64,000 bases of DNA from Massilia sp. MS-15 (lineage in GTDB: Bacteria; Pseudomonadota; Gammaproteobacteria; Burkholderiales; Burkholderiaceae_D), in the NCBI RefSeq assembly GCF_020176695.1, contig NZ_JAIWIA010000030.1:62001-126000 (forward strand), read 5' to 3'. The position numbers and the translations under genes are program-made. Positions within the stretch are counted from its first letter, which is position 1. Every line of letters begins with the position of its first letter. The notes beneath the pieces are model-generated. The model had not been told where the DNA came from. It worked only from the letters and a program-made list of their open reading frames with translations, and did no database searches. Below, one piece after another: positions 18,576 through 27,308 of this stretch.

Positions 18576-20447
18576 CTAGCGTCCCCGCACCACCACCTGC
18601 CCGCGCAGGTCGTGCATCATGCGTTCGAGCGCGGGCCGCATCCGGCGGTAGTCTTCCGGGGTGCAGGTGGGGCCCGTGTGCCGGAACTGCAGGCGCCGCT
18701 TCACCAGCACCGCGTCGCCCTGGCGCAGGTACTGCGAGCGATAGTAAAACCTGCCGTCATCGACCACGAGCGGCTTCGGCAGCGCCAGCACCCGCGTGCG
18801 CGGCGGCAGCGCATAGCGCAATTCGTCCTCGGCATCGATGGCGGGGCAAATAAAATCCAGGCTTCGCTCCGGCTCGCGCCCCAGGTCGAACACGGCGTCG
18901 CCCAGCCCACCCCAGAAATTGTAGGTCGTGGCCAGCGCGACCGGTCCCGGCAGGCGCAGGAAGCCATCGGTCGTGCCCGAGAAGGCCAGCGTATACCGGT
19001 CGCCAGACGGATCCTGTTGCGGCTGTTCCGTTTCCCCCGGGTCGAAGCGGCCTTCGCCCCGCTGTCCGAGCCCGGCCAACATGCGCCGCACGAAGCCGTC
19101 GCGCTCGGCCTGGGGCGTGGCGCGCACCGCCTGGCGGTAGGATTCCGCCAGCGCGCCGCCCGTGGTGCGCCGCACCTGGAAGCGGCTGCTGCCGTCGCGC
19201 GCGATGTCGAAGCGGGTCTGCGTGCGGCTGCGCGCCGGCTGATAGGCCGGCGTCAGCGCGAATTCGCCGCTGCCGGCCAGCAGCGCCGGCTTGCCCAGCA
19301 GGGCAGGGGGCAGGAAGCCGCCGGCGACGCTGGCCGCGGTCGGGTCGAGGAACAGTTGCAGTTCCGGTACATGGACGATCACATGGTTCAGCACGCCCAG
19401 CGTCGGCACCGCCGGCAGGCGATAGGCATGGTCGCCATTGACCAATGCCGCTTCGGCCGGCATCCCGGCCGCCGCCAGCAGGGCCTGCAGCAGCACCGCA
19501 TGGTCCTTGCAGTCGCCATAGCGGTTCGCCAGCACCGCCGCGGCCGGGTGCGGCACCACCCCGCCCGGGCCGAGGTAGACCGCGACATAGCGGATGTTGC
19601 GCCGGACCCAGTCCGACAGCGCGATGGCGCGGGCGCGCGGTGCGGTGATGCCGCGGGTGATGTCGGCGGCCAGCCTGGCGATCGCGGCATCGGGCAGGGC
19701 GGCCGGCGCGGCGCGCAGCCGGTAGGCGCGGGCGAAGGCGGGGTAGTCGGCGAAGGTCGATACCGCCAGCCGGCGGCCGTAGTCGAGGTAGCTCACCGCA
19801 TCCTGCTCGCCGCGCGCGGGCGTGCCGTCGCCCTGGCGCCAGGCGTAGCGGCGGCGTCCGGGCGGACTCGTGGAAGGCATGGGCACGAAGCCGGCGGCGT
19901 CGGCCTGCAGCGGCATCGACAGCGGCAGGTCGTAGGTCAGGAGGAATTCCCGGTATTCCTGCGGGGGCCCCGGCCGGGCCACCGTGAAGTCCTCGAACTG
20001 GCCGGGAAACAGCGGCGTGTGGCGCCGCAGGGTATAGCGCAGGGTGAGGGTATCGCCCTCCGCCACGCCGGGGAAGATGACGACTTTCAGGCGCGTGTCC
20101 TGGAACATCGGCGCCTCGGCGGAGACCGCTTCCTGCTGCTCGCGGATGCCCTGCGGCCCGACCGGCAGGCGGCGTCCGTCCGGCTTGGTGGTCCAGGCCT
20201 CGATCGACAGCACCTCATCGAGCGAGGCGTTGAAGCCGATGTATTGCTCGGCATGCTGCTCTACCGCGGCCGGCGTGGCCAGGGTCTTCACCAGTTCGGC
20301 GTCGAGCCGGTAGGACCCGTCCTCCTCGACCGTGAAATGCTGGGTGTGGCGCTCGACGGCGGCCGGGCGGCCGCTGCCGTCTCCGCTTGCCGCCAGGCGG
20401 CCGCAGCCGAGCAGCAGGATCAGGAACAGCGCAAGTCGTATCGGCAT
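18576..20447 (-). CDS. DUF3857 / transglutaminase-like domain protein
   Basis: A 623-residue secreted or membrane-anchored protein. An N-terminal signal (MPIRLALFLILLLGCGRLAASG) resembles a lipoprotein signal with Cys15 in a weak LLGC box. Residues about 40-200 fit DUF3857 (beta-rich), and 240-370 a transglutaminase-like fold with catalytic Cys in NRYGDCKDHAVLL, His in LGVLNHVIVHV and Asp in LFLDPTA. The triad is complete, so peptidase- or transglutaminase-like activity is possible, but the substrate is unknown. It is divergent from the patatin gene and convergent with pth. Confidence 0.8.
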   Translation of the reverse strand: MPIRLALFLILLLGCGRLAASGDGSGRPAAVERHTQHFTVEEDGSYRLDAELVKTLATPAAVEQHAEQYIGFNASLDEVLSIEAWTTKPDGRRLPVGPQGIREQQEAVSAEAPMFQDTRLKVVIFPGVAEGDTLTLRYTLRRHTPLFPGQFEDFTVARPGPPQEYREFLLTYDLPLSMPLQADAAGFVPMPSTSPPGRRRYAWRQGDGTPARGEQDAVSYLDYGRRLAVSTFADYPAFARAYRLRAAPAALPDAAIARLAADITRGITAPRARAIALSDWVRRNIRYVAVYLGPGGVVPHPAAAVLANRYGDCKDHAVLLQALLAAAGMPAEAALVNGDHAYRLPAVPTLGVLNHVIVHVPELQLFLDPTAASVAGGFLPPALLGKPALLAGSGEFALTPAYQPARSRTQTRFDIARDGSSRFQVRRTTGGALAESYRQAVRATPQAERDGFVRRMLAGLGQRGEGRFDPGETEQPQQDPSGDRYTLAFSGTTDGFLRLPGPVALATTYNFWGGLGDAVFDLGREPERSLDFICPAIDAEDELRYALPPRTRVLALPKPLVVDDGRFYYRSQYLRQGDAVLVKRRLQFRHTGPTCTPEDYRRMRPALERMMHDLRGQVVVRGR

Positions 20448-20544
20448 GGCGGTCTCCGCGACGGGGATCGATCCATGTTAGGCAGCGCCGCCGGCCTGGC
20501 TTTGCGCCAGCGCAAGGGCGCTCTTCCTGCGATAATTTTGCCCC

Positions 20545-21639
20545 ATGAAGGCACTCACATTCCACGCCGGGCCCCTGGCCCTGGCCCAGATCGGCGCGCA
20601 GGGACTGCGTGCGCAGGACATCGCCGTCGTCCCCGGCGCCGCCGGCGGCCCCAAGGGGCTGGTGTTCCAGTCCCTCGACAGCTGGATGTTCGGCGAATGG
20701 CTGCCCGCCGCGCCGCGCGAGCGGGTGTTGATCGGTTCCTCGATCGGCGCCTGGCGCATGGCCGCTGCCTGCCAGCGCGATCCGGCCCGCGCCTTCGCGC
20801 GCCTGGGCGAGCTGTACGCCGGCCAGCGCTATGCCAGCCGCAAGCCGAGTCCGCAGGAGATCGACGAGGTGATCCAGCACCTGCTGGCGGAACTGGTGCG
20901 CGGCCACGAGGACGACATCGTCGGCCATCCCCATTACCGCCTGCACCTGCTGGCGGTGCGCGGCAAGGGCGGGCTCGCCGCGCCGCCCCATCCACGCGCC
21001 GAACTGCGCGGCTTCGCCGCCGCGGCCCTGCACAATGCCTGTTCGCGCGCCCTGCTGGGACGGATGATGGAGCGGGTCGTGATCGGCGACGCGCGCGCCC
21101 AGGCGCCCTGGCTGCGCGAGCGCTTCGACGCCTTCACCACCCATTTCGGTACGCTGACGCGCGACAACCTCGCCGCCAGCCTGCTGGCATCGGGGACCCT
21201 GCCGCTCATCATGAAGCCGGTAACGGGGATCCAGGAGCTGCCGCCGGGCAGCTACTGGGACGGCGGCATCATCGACTACCACCTGGCCTTGCCGTATGCG
21301 CGGGCAGCGGGAGCGGCCAGGTCCGACCTGGTGCTGTATCCGCACTTCACCCAGCACATCGTGCCGGGCTGGCTCGACAAGGGCTTCCCGTGGCGCCGCG
21401 CCGCGCGCGCCCACCGCGGCTGGCTCGACAACGTCCTGATCGTCGCACCTTCGGATGACTTCCTGCGCAGCCTGCCGCGCGCGAAGCTGCCGGACCGCGC
21501 CGACTTCAAGTTCTACGGCCTGGACCACGATGCGCGCATGCGCAACTGGCAGCGCGCGATCGGGGAAGGGCAGCGTCTGCGCGACGAGCTGGCCGAATTC
21601 GTGGCCCGGCCGGACCTGGCGCGGATCCGGCCGATCTAG
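20545..21639 (+). CDS. Patatin-like phospholipase family protein
   Basis: A 364-residue acyl hydrolase candidate. The oxyanion-hole stretch GAAGGPKGL is near residue 31, the nucleophile Ser in GSSIGAW (GxSxG) near residue 72, and the catalytic Asp in YWDGGIIDYH (DGG) near residue 240, so the Ser-Asp dyad is intact. No signal peptide is visible, so it is probably cytoplasmic. The promoter region shared with the DUF3857 gene has GATAAT at 20531-20536. It ends overlapping the stop of the convergent lipoprotein gene by four bases. Confidence 0.85.
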   Translation: MKALTFHAGPLALAQIGAQGLRAQDIAVVPGAAGGPKGLVFQSLDSWMFGEWLPAAPRERVLIGSSIGAWRMAAACQRDPARAFARLGELYAGQRYASRKPSPQEIDEVIQHLLAELVRGHEDDIVGHPHYRLHLLAVRGKGGLAAPPHPRAELRGFAAAALHNACSRALLGRMMERVVIGDARAQAPWLRERFDAFTTHFGTLTRDNLAASLLASGTLPLIMKPVTGIQELPPGSYWDGGIIDYHLALPYARAAGAARSDLVLYPHFTQHIVPGWLDKGFPWRRAARAHRGWLDNVLIVAPSDDFLRSLPRAKLPDRADFKFYGLDHDARMRNWQRAIGEGQRLRDELAEFVARPDLARIRPI

Positions 21640-22190
21640 GCGCCCGGCTTGCCCGCCGCGTGGAAGGTGAACGCCACCTTGCTTACCAGCCCCAGGCTGA
21701 CCTGCGGTGCGAGCGGAAAGCTGAGGTAGCTGGACGCGTCCGCACCAAGCTCGAGCTTGACGCTGGCGCGCCCGATTTCCTTGCCCAGCGCATCGAAGGC
21801 CAGCATCCGCAGCGTGCCGGCGGCCGGCGCGCTGGCGATGATGTAGGCGTCGAAGCCGTGCGTCGGCTTGTCGCCCGGCGCCGCCTCCTGCACCCGCGTG
21901 ATCGACAGGCCCGCCGCCTGCAGCGACTTGTCGGCCACGATCTCGCGGCCCGACTTCAGCACGCCCCGTTCGAGGCCCTTGATGACCGTGCCGACCCCGG
22001 CGGCCACCGATTCGCCCGCGGCGGCGCCCTTGTTCTGCAGCGCATCGCCGACGCCGGTGGCGATGTCGAGTTTTTCCGTGGCCATCTCCGTCCCTTTTTC
22101 CTGGGCGGTCTGGCGCGAGCAGGCCGATAGCGCGAGCGCGATGCCGATCAGGCAGATGGCCAGCCGCAGGTGTGCCGATGAGGTGTTCAT
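21636..22190 (-). CDS. Small lipoprotein, unknown function
   Basis: A 184-residue predicted lipoprotein. The start ATG at 22190 gives a signal peptide ending in LSAC and is preceded by a strong AAAGGAG. The mature part has an alanine/glycine-rich helix (GVGDALQNKGAAAGESVAAG) and a beta-rich end without recognisable motifs. No family assigned. It is tail-to-tail with the patatin gene and divergent from ychF. Confidence 0.7.
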   Translation of the reverse strand: MNTSSAHLRLAICLIGIALALSACSRQTAQEKGTEMATEKLDIATGVGDALQNKGAAAGESVAAGVGTVIKGLERGVLKSGREIVADKSLQAAGLSITRVQEAAPGDKPTHGFDAYIIASAPAAGTLRMLAFDALGKEIGRASVKLELGADASSYLSFPLAPQVSLGLVSKVAFTFHAAGKPGA

Positions 22191-22449
22191 GCGAAAGCTC
22201 CTTTTGTCAGGAAACGCCCTGGCCAGAGGGGCTGGGCCGTAAAACTTGCCAAACAGCATGTAGCATTCCATGTGCCTGCCGGACGGGCTTTGCGTGGTCG
22301 CAACAAGCAACAGGCAGGCTTCCAGGTCGACTGGGCGCGTCCTCCTCACGCCGTTTTTTTCAGCAGTGTGGGGCGTCCGCGGTTACAATGTGGGGTTTTG
22401 GAGCCGGGCTTTCATTCCGCTCCGCATCCACAGATTAGAAAGAGTTCCC

Positions 22450-23541
22450 ATGAGTCTCCAATGCGGCATCGTCGGCCTGCCGAACGTCGGCAAGTCCACC
22501 CTGTTCAACGCCCTGACCAAGGCCGGCATCCCGGCTGAAAACTATCCGTTCTGCACCATCGAGCCGAACGTCGGCGTGGTCGAGGTGCCGGATCCGCGCA
22601 TGCAGGCGCTGGCTGACATCGTCAAGCCGGAACGCGTCGTGCCGGCCATCGTCGAATTCGTCGACATCGCAGGCCTGGTGGCCGGCGCCTCGAAGGGTGA
22701 GGGCCTGGGCAACCAGTTCCTGTCGCACATCCGCGAGACCGACGCGATCGTCAACGTGGTGCGCTGCTTCGAAGACGATAACGTGATCCACGTGGCCGGC
22801 AAGGTCAGCCCGATCGACGACATTGAAGTCATCCAGACCGAGCTGGCGCTGGCCGACATGGGCGCCGTCGAGAAGGCGATCCACCGCGAGAACAAGAAGG
22901 CGCGCTCGGGCGACAAGGATGCGGCCAAGCTGGTGGCCATCTGCGAACGCATACTGCCGCACCTGAACGAAGGCCAGCCGGTCCGCACCATGGGCCTGGA
23001 CGCCGACGAGATGGCCCTGATCCGCGAACTGCACCTGATCACCGCCAAGCCGGCGATGTATGTCGCCAACGTGTCCGACACCGGTTTCACCAATAATCCG
23101 CTGCTGGACAAGCTGACCGAGTTCGCGAAGAAGCAGAATGCGCCGATCGTGGCCATCTCCGCCGCGATCGAATCGGAAATCGCCGAGATGGAAGACGCGG
23201 ACAAGAAGGAATTCCTGGCCGACATGGGCATGGAAGAGCCGGGCCTGGACCGCCTGATCCGCGCCGCCTACAAGCTGCTCGGCCTGCAGACCTATTTCAC
23301 CGCAGGTGTGAAGGAAGTGCGCGCCTGGACCGTGAAGGTCGGCGCCACCGCCCCGCAAGCCGCGGGCGTGATCCACACCGACTTCGAGCGCGGCTTCATT
23401 CGCGCCCAGACCATCTCCTACGACGACTACATCACTTACAAGGGTGAGGCGGGCGCCAAGGAAGCGGGCAAGATGCGGGCGGAAGGCAAGGAATACATCG
23501 TCAAGGATGGGGATGTGTTGAACTTCCTGTTCAACGTCTAA
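22450..23541 (+). CDS. ychF: Redox-regulated ATPase YchF (Obg-family, OLA1-like)
   Basis: A 363-residue P-loop protein of the YchF/OLA1 subfamily, which hydrolyses ATP rather than GTP and associates with ribosomes. G1 [16 protein letters not shown]3 [20 protein letters not shown], and a non-canonical G4 (YVANVSD in place of NKxD), which explains ATP preference. The C-terminal TGS domain includes [13 protein letters not shown] and [14 protein letters not shown]. The ATG at 22450 gives the conserved [20 protein letters not shown] at 22384-22389 is a likely -10 box. It follows pth in many Burkholderiales; here three genes intervene. Confidence 0.97.
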   Translation: MSLQCGIVGLPNVGKSTLFNALTKAGIPAENYPFCTIEPNVGVVEVPDPRMQALADIVKPERVVPAIVEFVDIAGLVAGASKGEGLGNQFLSHIRETDAIVNVVRCFEDDNVIHVAGKVSPIDDIEVIQTELALADMGAVEKAIHRENKKARSGDKDAAKLVAICERILPHLNEGQPVRTMGLDADEMALIRELHLITAKPAMYVANVSDTGFTNNPLLDKLTEFAKKQNAPIVAISAAIESEIAEMEDADKKEFLADMGMEEPGLDRLIRAAYKLLGLQTYFTAGVKEVRAWTVKVGATAPQAAGVIHTDFERGFIRAQTISYDDYITYKGEAGAKEAGKMRAEGKEYIVKDGDVLNFLFNV

Positions 23542-23581
23542 GCAAGAGGTCGGAATCCGACGGATTCCAGTGAATAACGAA

Positions 23582-23616
23582 AGCCCCGGCTTCTTTCTAG
23601 AGCCGGCGCTTTTTCT
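23582..23616 (+). terminator. Rho-independent terminator of ychF
   Basis: AGCCCCGGCT (23582-23591) pairs with AGCCGGCGCT (23601-23610) with one mismatch, followed by TTTTCT. It lies 41 bases after the ychF stop. After it, 23617-23830 holds no gene that could be supported. Confidence 0.8.
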
Positions 23617-23830
23617 ATCTGGAACGCCAAGTCGCCTTGATACTCGCGGAAGTTGATTTGCCACACAGTTTCCCTTTCTTCGGCGGTCGAAAATGGTCGA
23701 CGGGTTGCGCACCGTAGAAGAGCGGCGACCGCGCACGACGCCTTTCAGTCGCAGCGTGATCCTGGGCGACTCGATGGCCTTCCAGTCTTTCTAAAGGCAC
23801 TGCGTACGGTATATGACATCACCAAGTTAT

Positions 23831-23859
23831 TTGTACCAACTTTGGGTTGTTAACATAAT
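23831..23859 (+). promoter_or_regulatory. Promoter of the amidase/partner pair
   Basis: TTGTAC (23831-23836), a 17-base spacer and CATAAT (23854-23859), with GGAGG at 23871-23875 just downstream. It gives the pair its own sigma-70-type promoter, independent of ychF. Confidence 0.6.
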
Positions 23860-23881
23860 CGTGGCAAGACGGAGGTGAGTG

Positions 23882-24487
23882 GTGTTCTCTCTAGACAGGC
23901 AGGGCTACGTCATTAACGCACGTGTGAAACGGACACCGCGCCCACTCATTGAGCGCGGAGCTTTGCAAAAGATCAAAGGAATAATCGTTCACCAGACCGG
24001 TGGCTCGTCCGGCGCGTCAAGCCTGACTAGCTACGCGATGCAGAACGCCAACGGCACGCATTTTTTGATCGATAAGGACGGAACGATCTATCAGACTGCG
24101 TCGATGTTGCGGCGGACTTCACATGTGGGGCGATTGCGCGCCCGATGTCGCGCCGAACATCGATGCAGCCCGACCGAGCTTCAAGTACTCAAAAACTTCA
24201 ATCCAAAAAATGAACACCGGATGGAAATGGCCAAGGAAGTGCCTCAGCGCTATCCTTCGAACGAAGATAGTGTTGGGATTGAGATCGTTGGCGCTGTGTT
24301 CGTCGGCAAAGGTCTAAACCCCGCTGAGCATGGAATCTATGAGCCGGTGAATGGCCAGCAAAAGACATCTCTTCGCTGGCTGATTGGTGAACTCGCCTCG
24401 ACTTTCGGGATACCGATGACTGAAATATTCAAGCACCCAGTCGTCTCCCGCAAGAATCCGACTGAAGCAAAGAGCGCATCATGGTAA
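23882..24487 (+). CDS. N-acetylmuramoyl-L-alanine amidase-like peptidoglycan hydrolase (effector candidate)
   Basis: About 201 residues with the amidase_2/PGRP fold: first zinc His in IKGIIVHQTGGSSG, GTHFLIDKDGTIYQTAS, a later His in SHVGR, and the third ligand region in EIFKHPVVSRKNPTEAKSA. SIGIEIVG-like DSVGIEIVGAVF is also typical. There is no signal peptide, so the protein would need delivery by another system. The start is GTG: codon 23879 is one base from the likely SD GGAGG, so GTG 23882 (six bases away) is preferred. Its last codons overlap the next gene (ATGGTAA). Context and base composition suggest a toxin-type hydrolase paired with its inhibitor. Confidence 0.72.
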   Translation: MFSLDRQGYVINARVKRTPRPLIERGALQKIKGIIVHQTGGSSGASSLTSYAMQNANGTHFLIDKDGTIYQTASMLRRTSHVGRLRARCRAEHRCSPTELQVLKNFNPKNEHRMEMAKEVPQRYPSNEDSVGIEIVGAVFVGKGLNPAEHGIYEPVNGQQKTSLRWLIGELASTFGIPMTEIFKHPVVSRKNPTEAKSASW

Positions 24488-24912
24488 TCACGGCACTCAT
24501 CCTTGCCATGATGGCAAACGCGGCCATAGAGAACGGCGATGGTTCAGATATTGAACCAACAATGCACATGACACATTTCCCGCCGATCAGTACAGTCACT
24601 ATCCGGAACAACGGTGCAAGGTCTTCAGCGTCAGAGAAGCCGGCAGAGCAATGCGCAGATTTCCAGCTCAGCGCTCAGGAGATCGGCGAGTACATCAGCA
24701 AAGCAGCTGAAGTCGCCGAACACGATTACTTCCATATGCTCGACTGGTCGCCCTGCTATGCGAGCGGATATGTCGTTTTCAAGAATGGCGTTACCGGGAC
24801 ATGGGCAATCCAGCAGTATCGCGCCGGCTCACTCACGCTAAGCACCGGCCGAACTTTCTACTTGTATTGCCCGCGCTGCTACGCTAAAGCCTTCCCGCCC
24901 GCGGATGAGTAG
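24481..24912 (+). CDS. Probable periplasmic immunity/inhibitor protein for the upstream amidase
   Basis: A 143-residue protein with a short hydrophobic N-terminus (MVITALILAMMANAAIENG) that looks like a cleavable signal, so the mature protein would be periplasmic, where a peptidoglycan amidase acts. Four cysteines remain after the signal (CADF, SPCYAS, CPRC), able to form disulfides. Its start codon overlaps the amidase stop, giving strict coupling, as expected for a toxin and its antidote. No named family was recognised; similar small proteins occur next to such amidases, but this is recalled, not searched. Confidence 0.6.
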   Translation: MVITALILAMMANAAIENGDGSDIEPTMHMTHFPPISTVTIRNNGARSSASEKPAEQCADFQLSAQEIGEYISKAAEVAEHDYFHMLDWSPCYASGYVVFKNGVTGTWAIQQYRAGSLTLSTGRTFYLYCPRCYAKAFPPADE

Positions 24913-25054
24913 GTCCCCCGAGACAGTGTTTGGATCCGTATACGTGACCGAGGCTGTCGAAAAACATTACATATGGTGGCGGCACAAGCGTGCCAGCTTC
25001 TGCCCTCCAGAAAAACCACAATAAATTCAGCCTGTTATCGGTGCCTTTAACCTT
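24913..25054. other. Intergenic stretch before the PEP-CTERM promoter
   Basis: No gene is supported. It contains the palindrome GGCAC-AAGC-GTGCC (24981-24994), about 75 bases upstream of the sigma-54-type site. It lacks a T-run, so it is unlikely to be a terminator; an activator site is possible because sigma-54 promoters need upstream activator binding. Confidence 0.35.
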
Positions 25055-25070
25055 TGGCACAGATGGTGCT
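25055..25070 (+). promoter_or_regulatory. Sigma-54-type (-24/-12) promoter of the PEP-CTERM gene
   Basis: TGGCACAGATGGTGCT matches the consensus TGGCACR-N4-TTGCW at all fixed positions but one (G for the first T of TTGC). It is 140 bases before the PEP-CTERM start. PEP-CTERM genes in related bacteria such as Zoogloea are under RpoN and the PrsK/PrsR system, so the match is meaningful; rpoN itself lies at 38299. Confidence 0.55.
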
Positions 25071-25210
25071 ACAACCATTAACGCGCCTCACGGTCGTCAA
25101 TACCGTGCGAGCTTAGGTCGCAGTCATGACTACCGTCCCCTCACTTCCTCCCACAGTGAGAAGTCATAAAGGGTTTGGGAATCTTCCAAGGTTAAAAACG
25201 AGGAGTTTCC

Positions 25211-26041
25211 ATGAAACTACGCATTGCCTCTGCCTTCCTGGCCACATTGTTGACGGTCCCGTCGGCCTGGGCTGGCTTCATCACATTTGAGTCCGCCGGA
25301 AACAGTCCCGCTGCGATCACAGCGAAGCGCGATGCCTTTCGTAGCGCACTCGGCGGCGGCGCAGTGGCCGGCGCGAATGGTTCCTTCGGCGGACTGCGCC
25401 GCGAAATCAACTGGGACGGCGTGCCCGACACGGTCGCCGACCCGAATCTCTTGCCTGGCAACTTCTTCCACGTCAATTCACCACGCGGGGTCGTATTCAG
25501 CACGCCCGGGACGGGCTTCCTCGTGAGCGCCAACGCCGGACTGGCCACCCCCACTTTATTCGGTTTTCCCAACGACTTCCAGGCCTTCAGTGCGCAGCGC
25601 TTGTTCACTGCGGTCAACAGCAACATCACGGACGTGACGTTCTTTGTACCAGGCACGATGACGGCGGCCACCACCAGTGCCTTCGCTGCGATTTTCGTCG
25701 ACGTCGAAGTGGCCAACCTGACGAAGATCGAGTTCTTCGACCGGAACGATGCGCTCATTTTTACGCGAGACGTCATGGTCGCGGGGAACCAGGGCTTGAG
25801 CTTCGTCGGTGGGGTTGCCGATGCGGGCGAGATGATCAGCCGGGTTCGGCTCACATCGGGCCTGAACACCGTCGTTTCCAATGGGCTACTGGGCAACCCG
25901 AATGACGACGTGGTAGTCATGGACGATTTTCTGTATGCAGAGCCGATGCAAAGCGTTCCTGAGCCATCGAGTATTGCGCTGTTTTCTCTTGGACTGGCCG
26001 GCTGCATTGCGCGCTTGCGTCGGCGCCGCCACAGTCCGTAA
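25211..26041 (+). CDS. PEP-CTERM sorting domain protein
   Basis: A 276-residue exported protein. It has a signal peptide (MKLRIASAFLATLLTVPSAWAG) and, at the end, the PEP-CTERM signal: VPEPSSIALFSLGLAG, a hydrophobic helix and the arginine cluster RLRRRR. This signal is processed by exosortase (EpsH/XrtA), in exopolysaccharide-producing Gram-negatives. The middle is beta-rich (ITDVTFFVPGTMTAATT, TKIEFFDRNDALIFTRDV) with no enzyme motif. GAGGAG lies eight bases before the ATG, and a sigma-54-type promoter lies upstream. No exosortase gene is in the window. Confidence 0.88.
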   Translation: MKLRIASAFLATLLTVPSAWAGFITFESAGNSPAAITAKRDAFRSALGGGAVAGANGSFGGLRREINWDGVPDTVADPNLLPGNFFHVNSPRGVVFSTPGTGFLVSANAGLATPTLFGFPNDFQAFSAQRLFTAVNSNITDVTFFVPGTMTAATTSAFAAIFVDVEVANLTKIEFFDRNDALIFTRDVMVAGNQGLSFVGGVADAGEMISRVRLTSGLNTVVSNGLLGNPNDDVVVMDDFLYAEPMQSVPEPSSIALFSLGLAGCIARLRRRRHSP

Positions 26042-26405
26042 TGCAGGGACGTAGAACGGGGGTACGAGAGCCACGATCACCACCGCGACCGCAAAGGCCG
26101 CCCCGTGGAGGATTGCACGTCTTAGTTGTTATGACAACAGACCCGCGGTTTCTGGTGGGGGCCATGGCGCTCGGAAGTTATGCAGCCAGGCGGCTCACCC
26201 ACCCCACGGGGGAGGCCAAAGGCACTCCGGCCTACGCATGTGGAACCGGCGTATGGATGTGCCTGCGCCGCCTGCACCGTGGCCAGTTCGTCTGGCTGGC
26301 GCCTGTCGACACAGGCGCCTTCCCAGTGGCGGTTGTAGGGACGAGACGTAAACTGTTTTGCTTGTAAACGTTTGCGGTTTGCGCAGCTCGCTACACCACA
26401 TCGCC
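26042..26405. other. Intergenic stretch with a possible IS66 TnpB remnant
   Basis: No intact gene is seen. In the plus frame the stretch around 26248-26304 reads GVWMCLRRLHRGQFVWLAP, which resembles the conserved RRLxxGRFxWP region of the IS66 accessory protein TnpB, consistent with the TnpC remnant that follows. A perfect 9-bp inverted repeat GGCGCCTGT/ACAGGCGCC (26298-26319) lies inside it. Confidence 0.35.
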
Positions 26406-27269
26406 ATGAACCTGCGCGATGAACTCGCCCGCACCGATATCGATCCCGCCATGATGGGGAAGGTGTGCGCACTGGTCGAGCAGCAGCAGGCACAGCAAAA
26501 GCGTGACGGCGGCGCCAGTACCGCCCGCGGTGATCGACGGCGGCCTGGCTGCACCCGGCCTGCTGGCCTGGGGTGCCGCCAGCAAGTACCTGGATCACCT
26601 GCCGCTGTAGCGGATCGAGAGAATCGCCGCGCGCCAGGGCGTGCCGCTGGCACGCTCGACACTGGCGCAGTGGATCGGGCGCATCGGCGTGGCCCTGCAG
26701 CCGCTGGCTGAGCGGCTGGGAGAGCTGCTGCGCCAGCGCAGCTGCTTGCAGGCCGCCAGCGGCAGCCCCCTGGCCGAGGAAGCGCTACGCTGCATCGCGC
26801 AGCTGTACGCCATCGAGCAGAACGCCGCCAGCCTGGGCCCTGCCGGGTGCCTCGAGGTGCGCGCGGCGCGCGCCGTGCCTGCACTGGGCGAACTGCACGC
26901 CTGGCTGCTGGCCACGCAGCGCACCGTCGGCAGCGGGATGGGAAAGGCCATCGAGCACGCCTTGAAACGCTGGCCAGCCCTGGTGCGCTACGCCAGCTCC
27001 GGCATCCTACCGATCGACAACAACCCGGTCGAGAATGCGATTCGCCCGATCGCCATTGGCGAGAAAAACTGGCTGTTTGCTGTTTGCTGTTTGCTGCTTC
27101 GGAGCGGGCTGGCCGCCGCGCCGCGGCCATCCAGAGCCTGTTTGCCACCGCCAAGCTCAATGGGCTGGACCTGGCCCGCTGGCTTGCCGACACCCTCGAC
27201 AGACTGCCGACCTGCCCGAACAGCAAGATCGATTCGCTGCTGCCGTTTGCGGACTCTACGCCGGCTTGA
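26406..27269 (+). pseudogene. Decayed IS66-family transposase (tnpC) remnant
   Basis: Fragments of an IS66 TnpC lie in order but in different frames. N-terminus MNLRDELARTDIDPAMMGKV in one frame; then VIDGGLAAPGLLAW and KYLDHLPL in another, broken by a TAG at 26608; then RIAARQGVPLARSTLAQWIG; then a large deletion removing most of the DDE core; then YAIEQNAASLGP, RWPALVRYASSG and LPIDNNPVENAIRPIAIGEKNW with the last catalytic Glu. A frameshift near 27070-27100, in a tandem GCTGTTT repeat, moves the tail (ERAGRRAAAIQSLFATAKLNG) to the next frame. It cannot make active transposase. Confidence 0.85.
27071..27097. repeat. Heptamer repeat at the IS66 frameshift
   Basis: GCTGTTT occurs three times in tandem followed by GCTGCTT, in the codons after EKNWLF. 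IS66 transposases normally continue with AGSERAGRRAA; here extra copies add residues and shift the frame, so replication slippage is the likely cause of inactivation. Confidence 0.6.
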
Positions 27270-27308
27270 CTGCGCGCTGAAGGGGGGGCGGCTGGACGCC
27301 GCCGGCCT

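Noticed and set aside
18612..20540. Plus-strand frame across the DUF3857 gene
   Set aside because: It is antisense to a gene with an intact transglutaminase-like triad and has no recognisable domain.
23617..23830. Possible integrase or attachment remnants after ychF
   Set aside because: The small open frames here show no recombinase motif, and no tRNA or direct repeat was found to support an attachment site.
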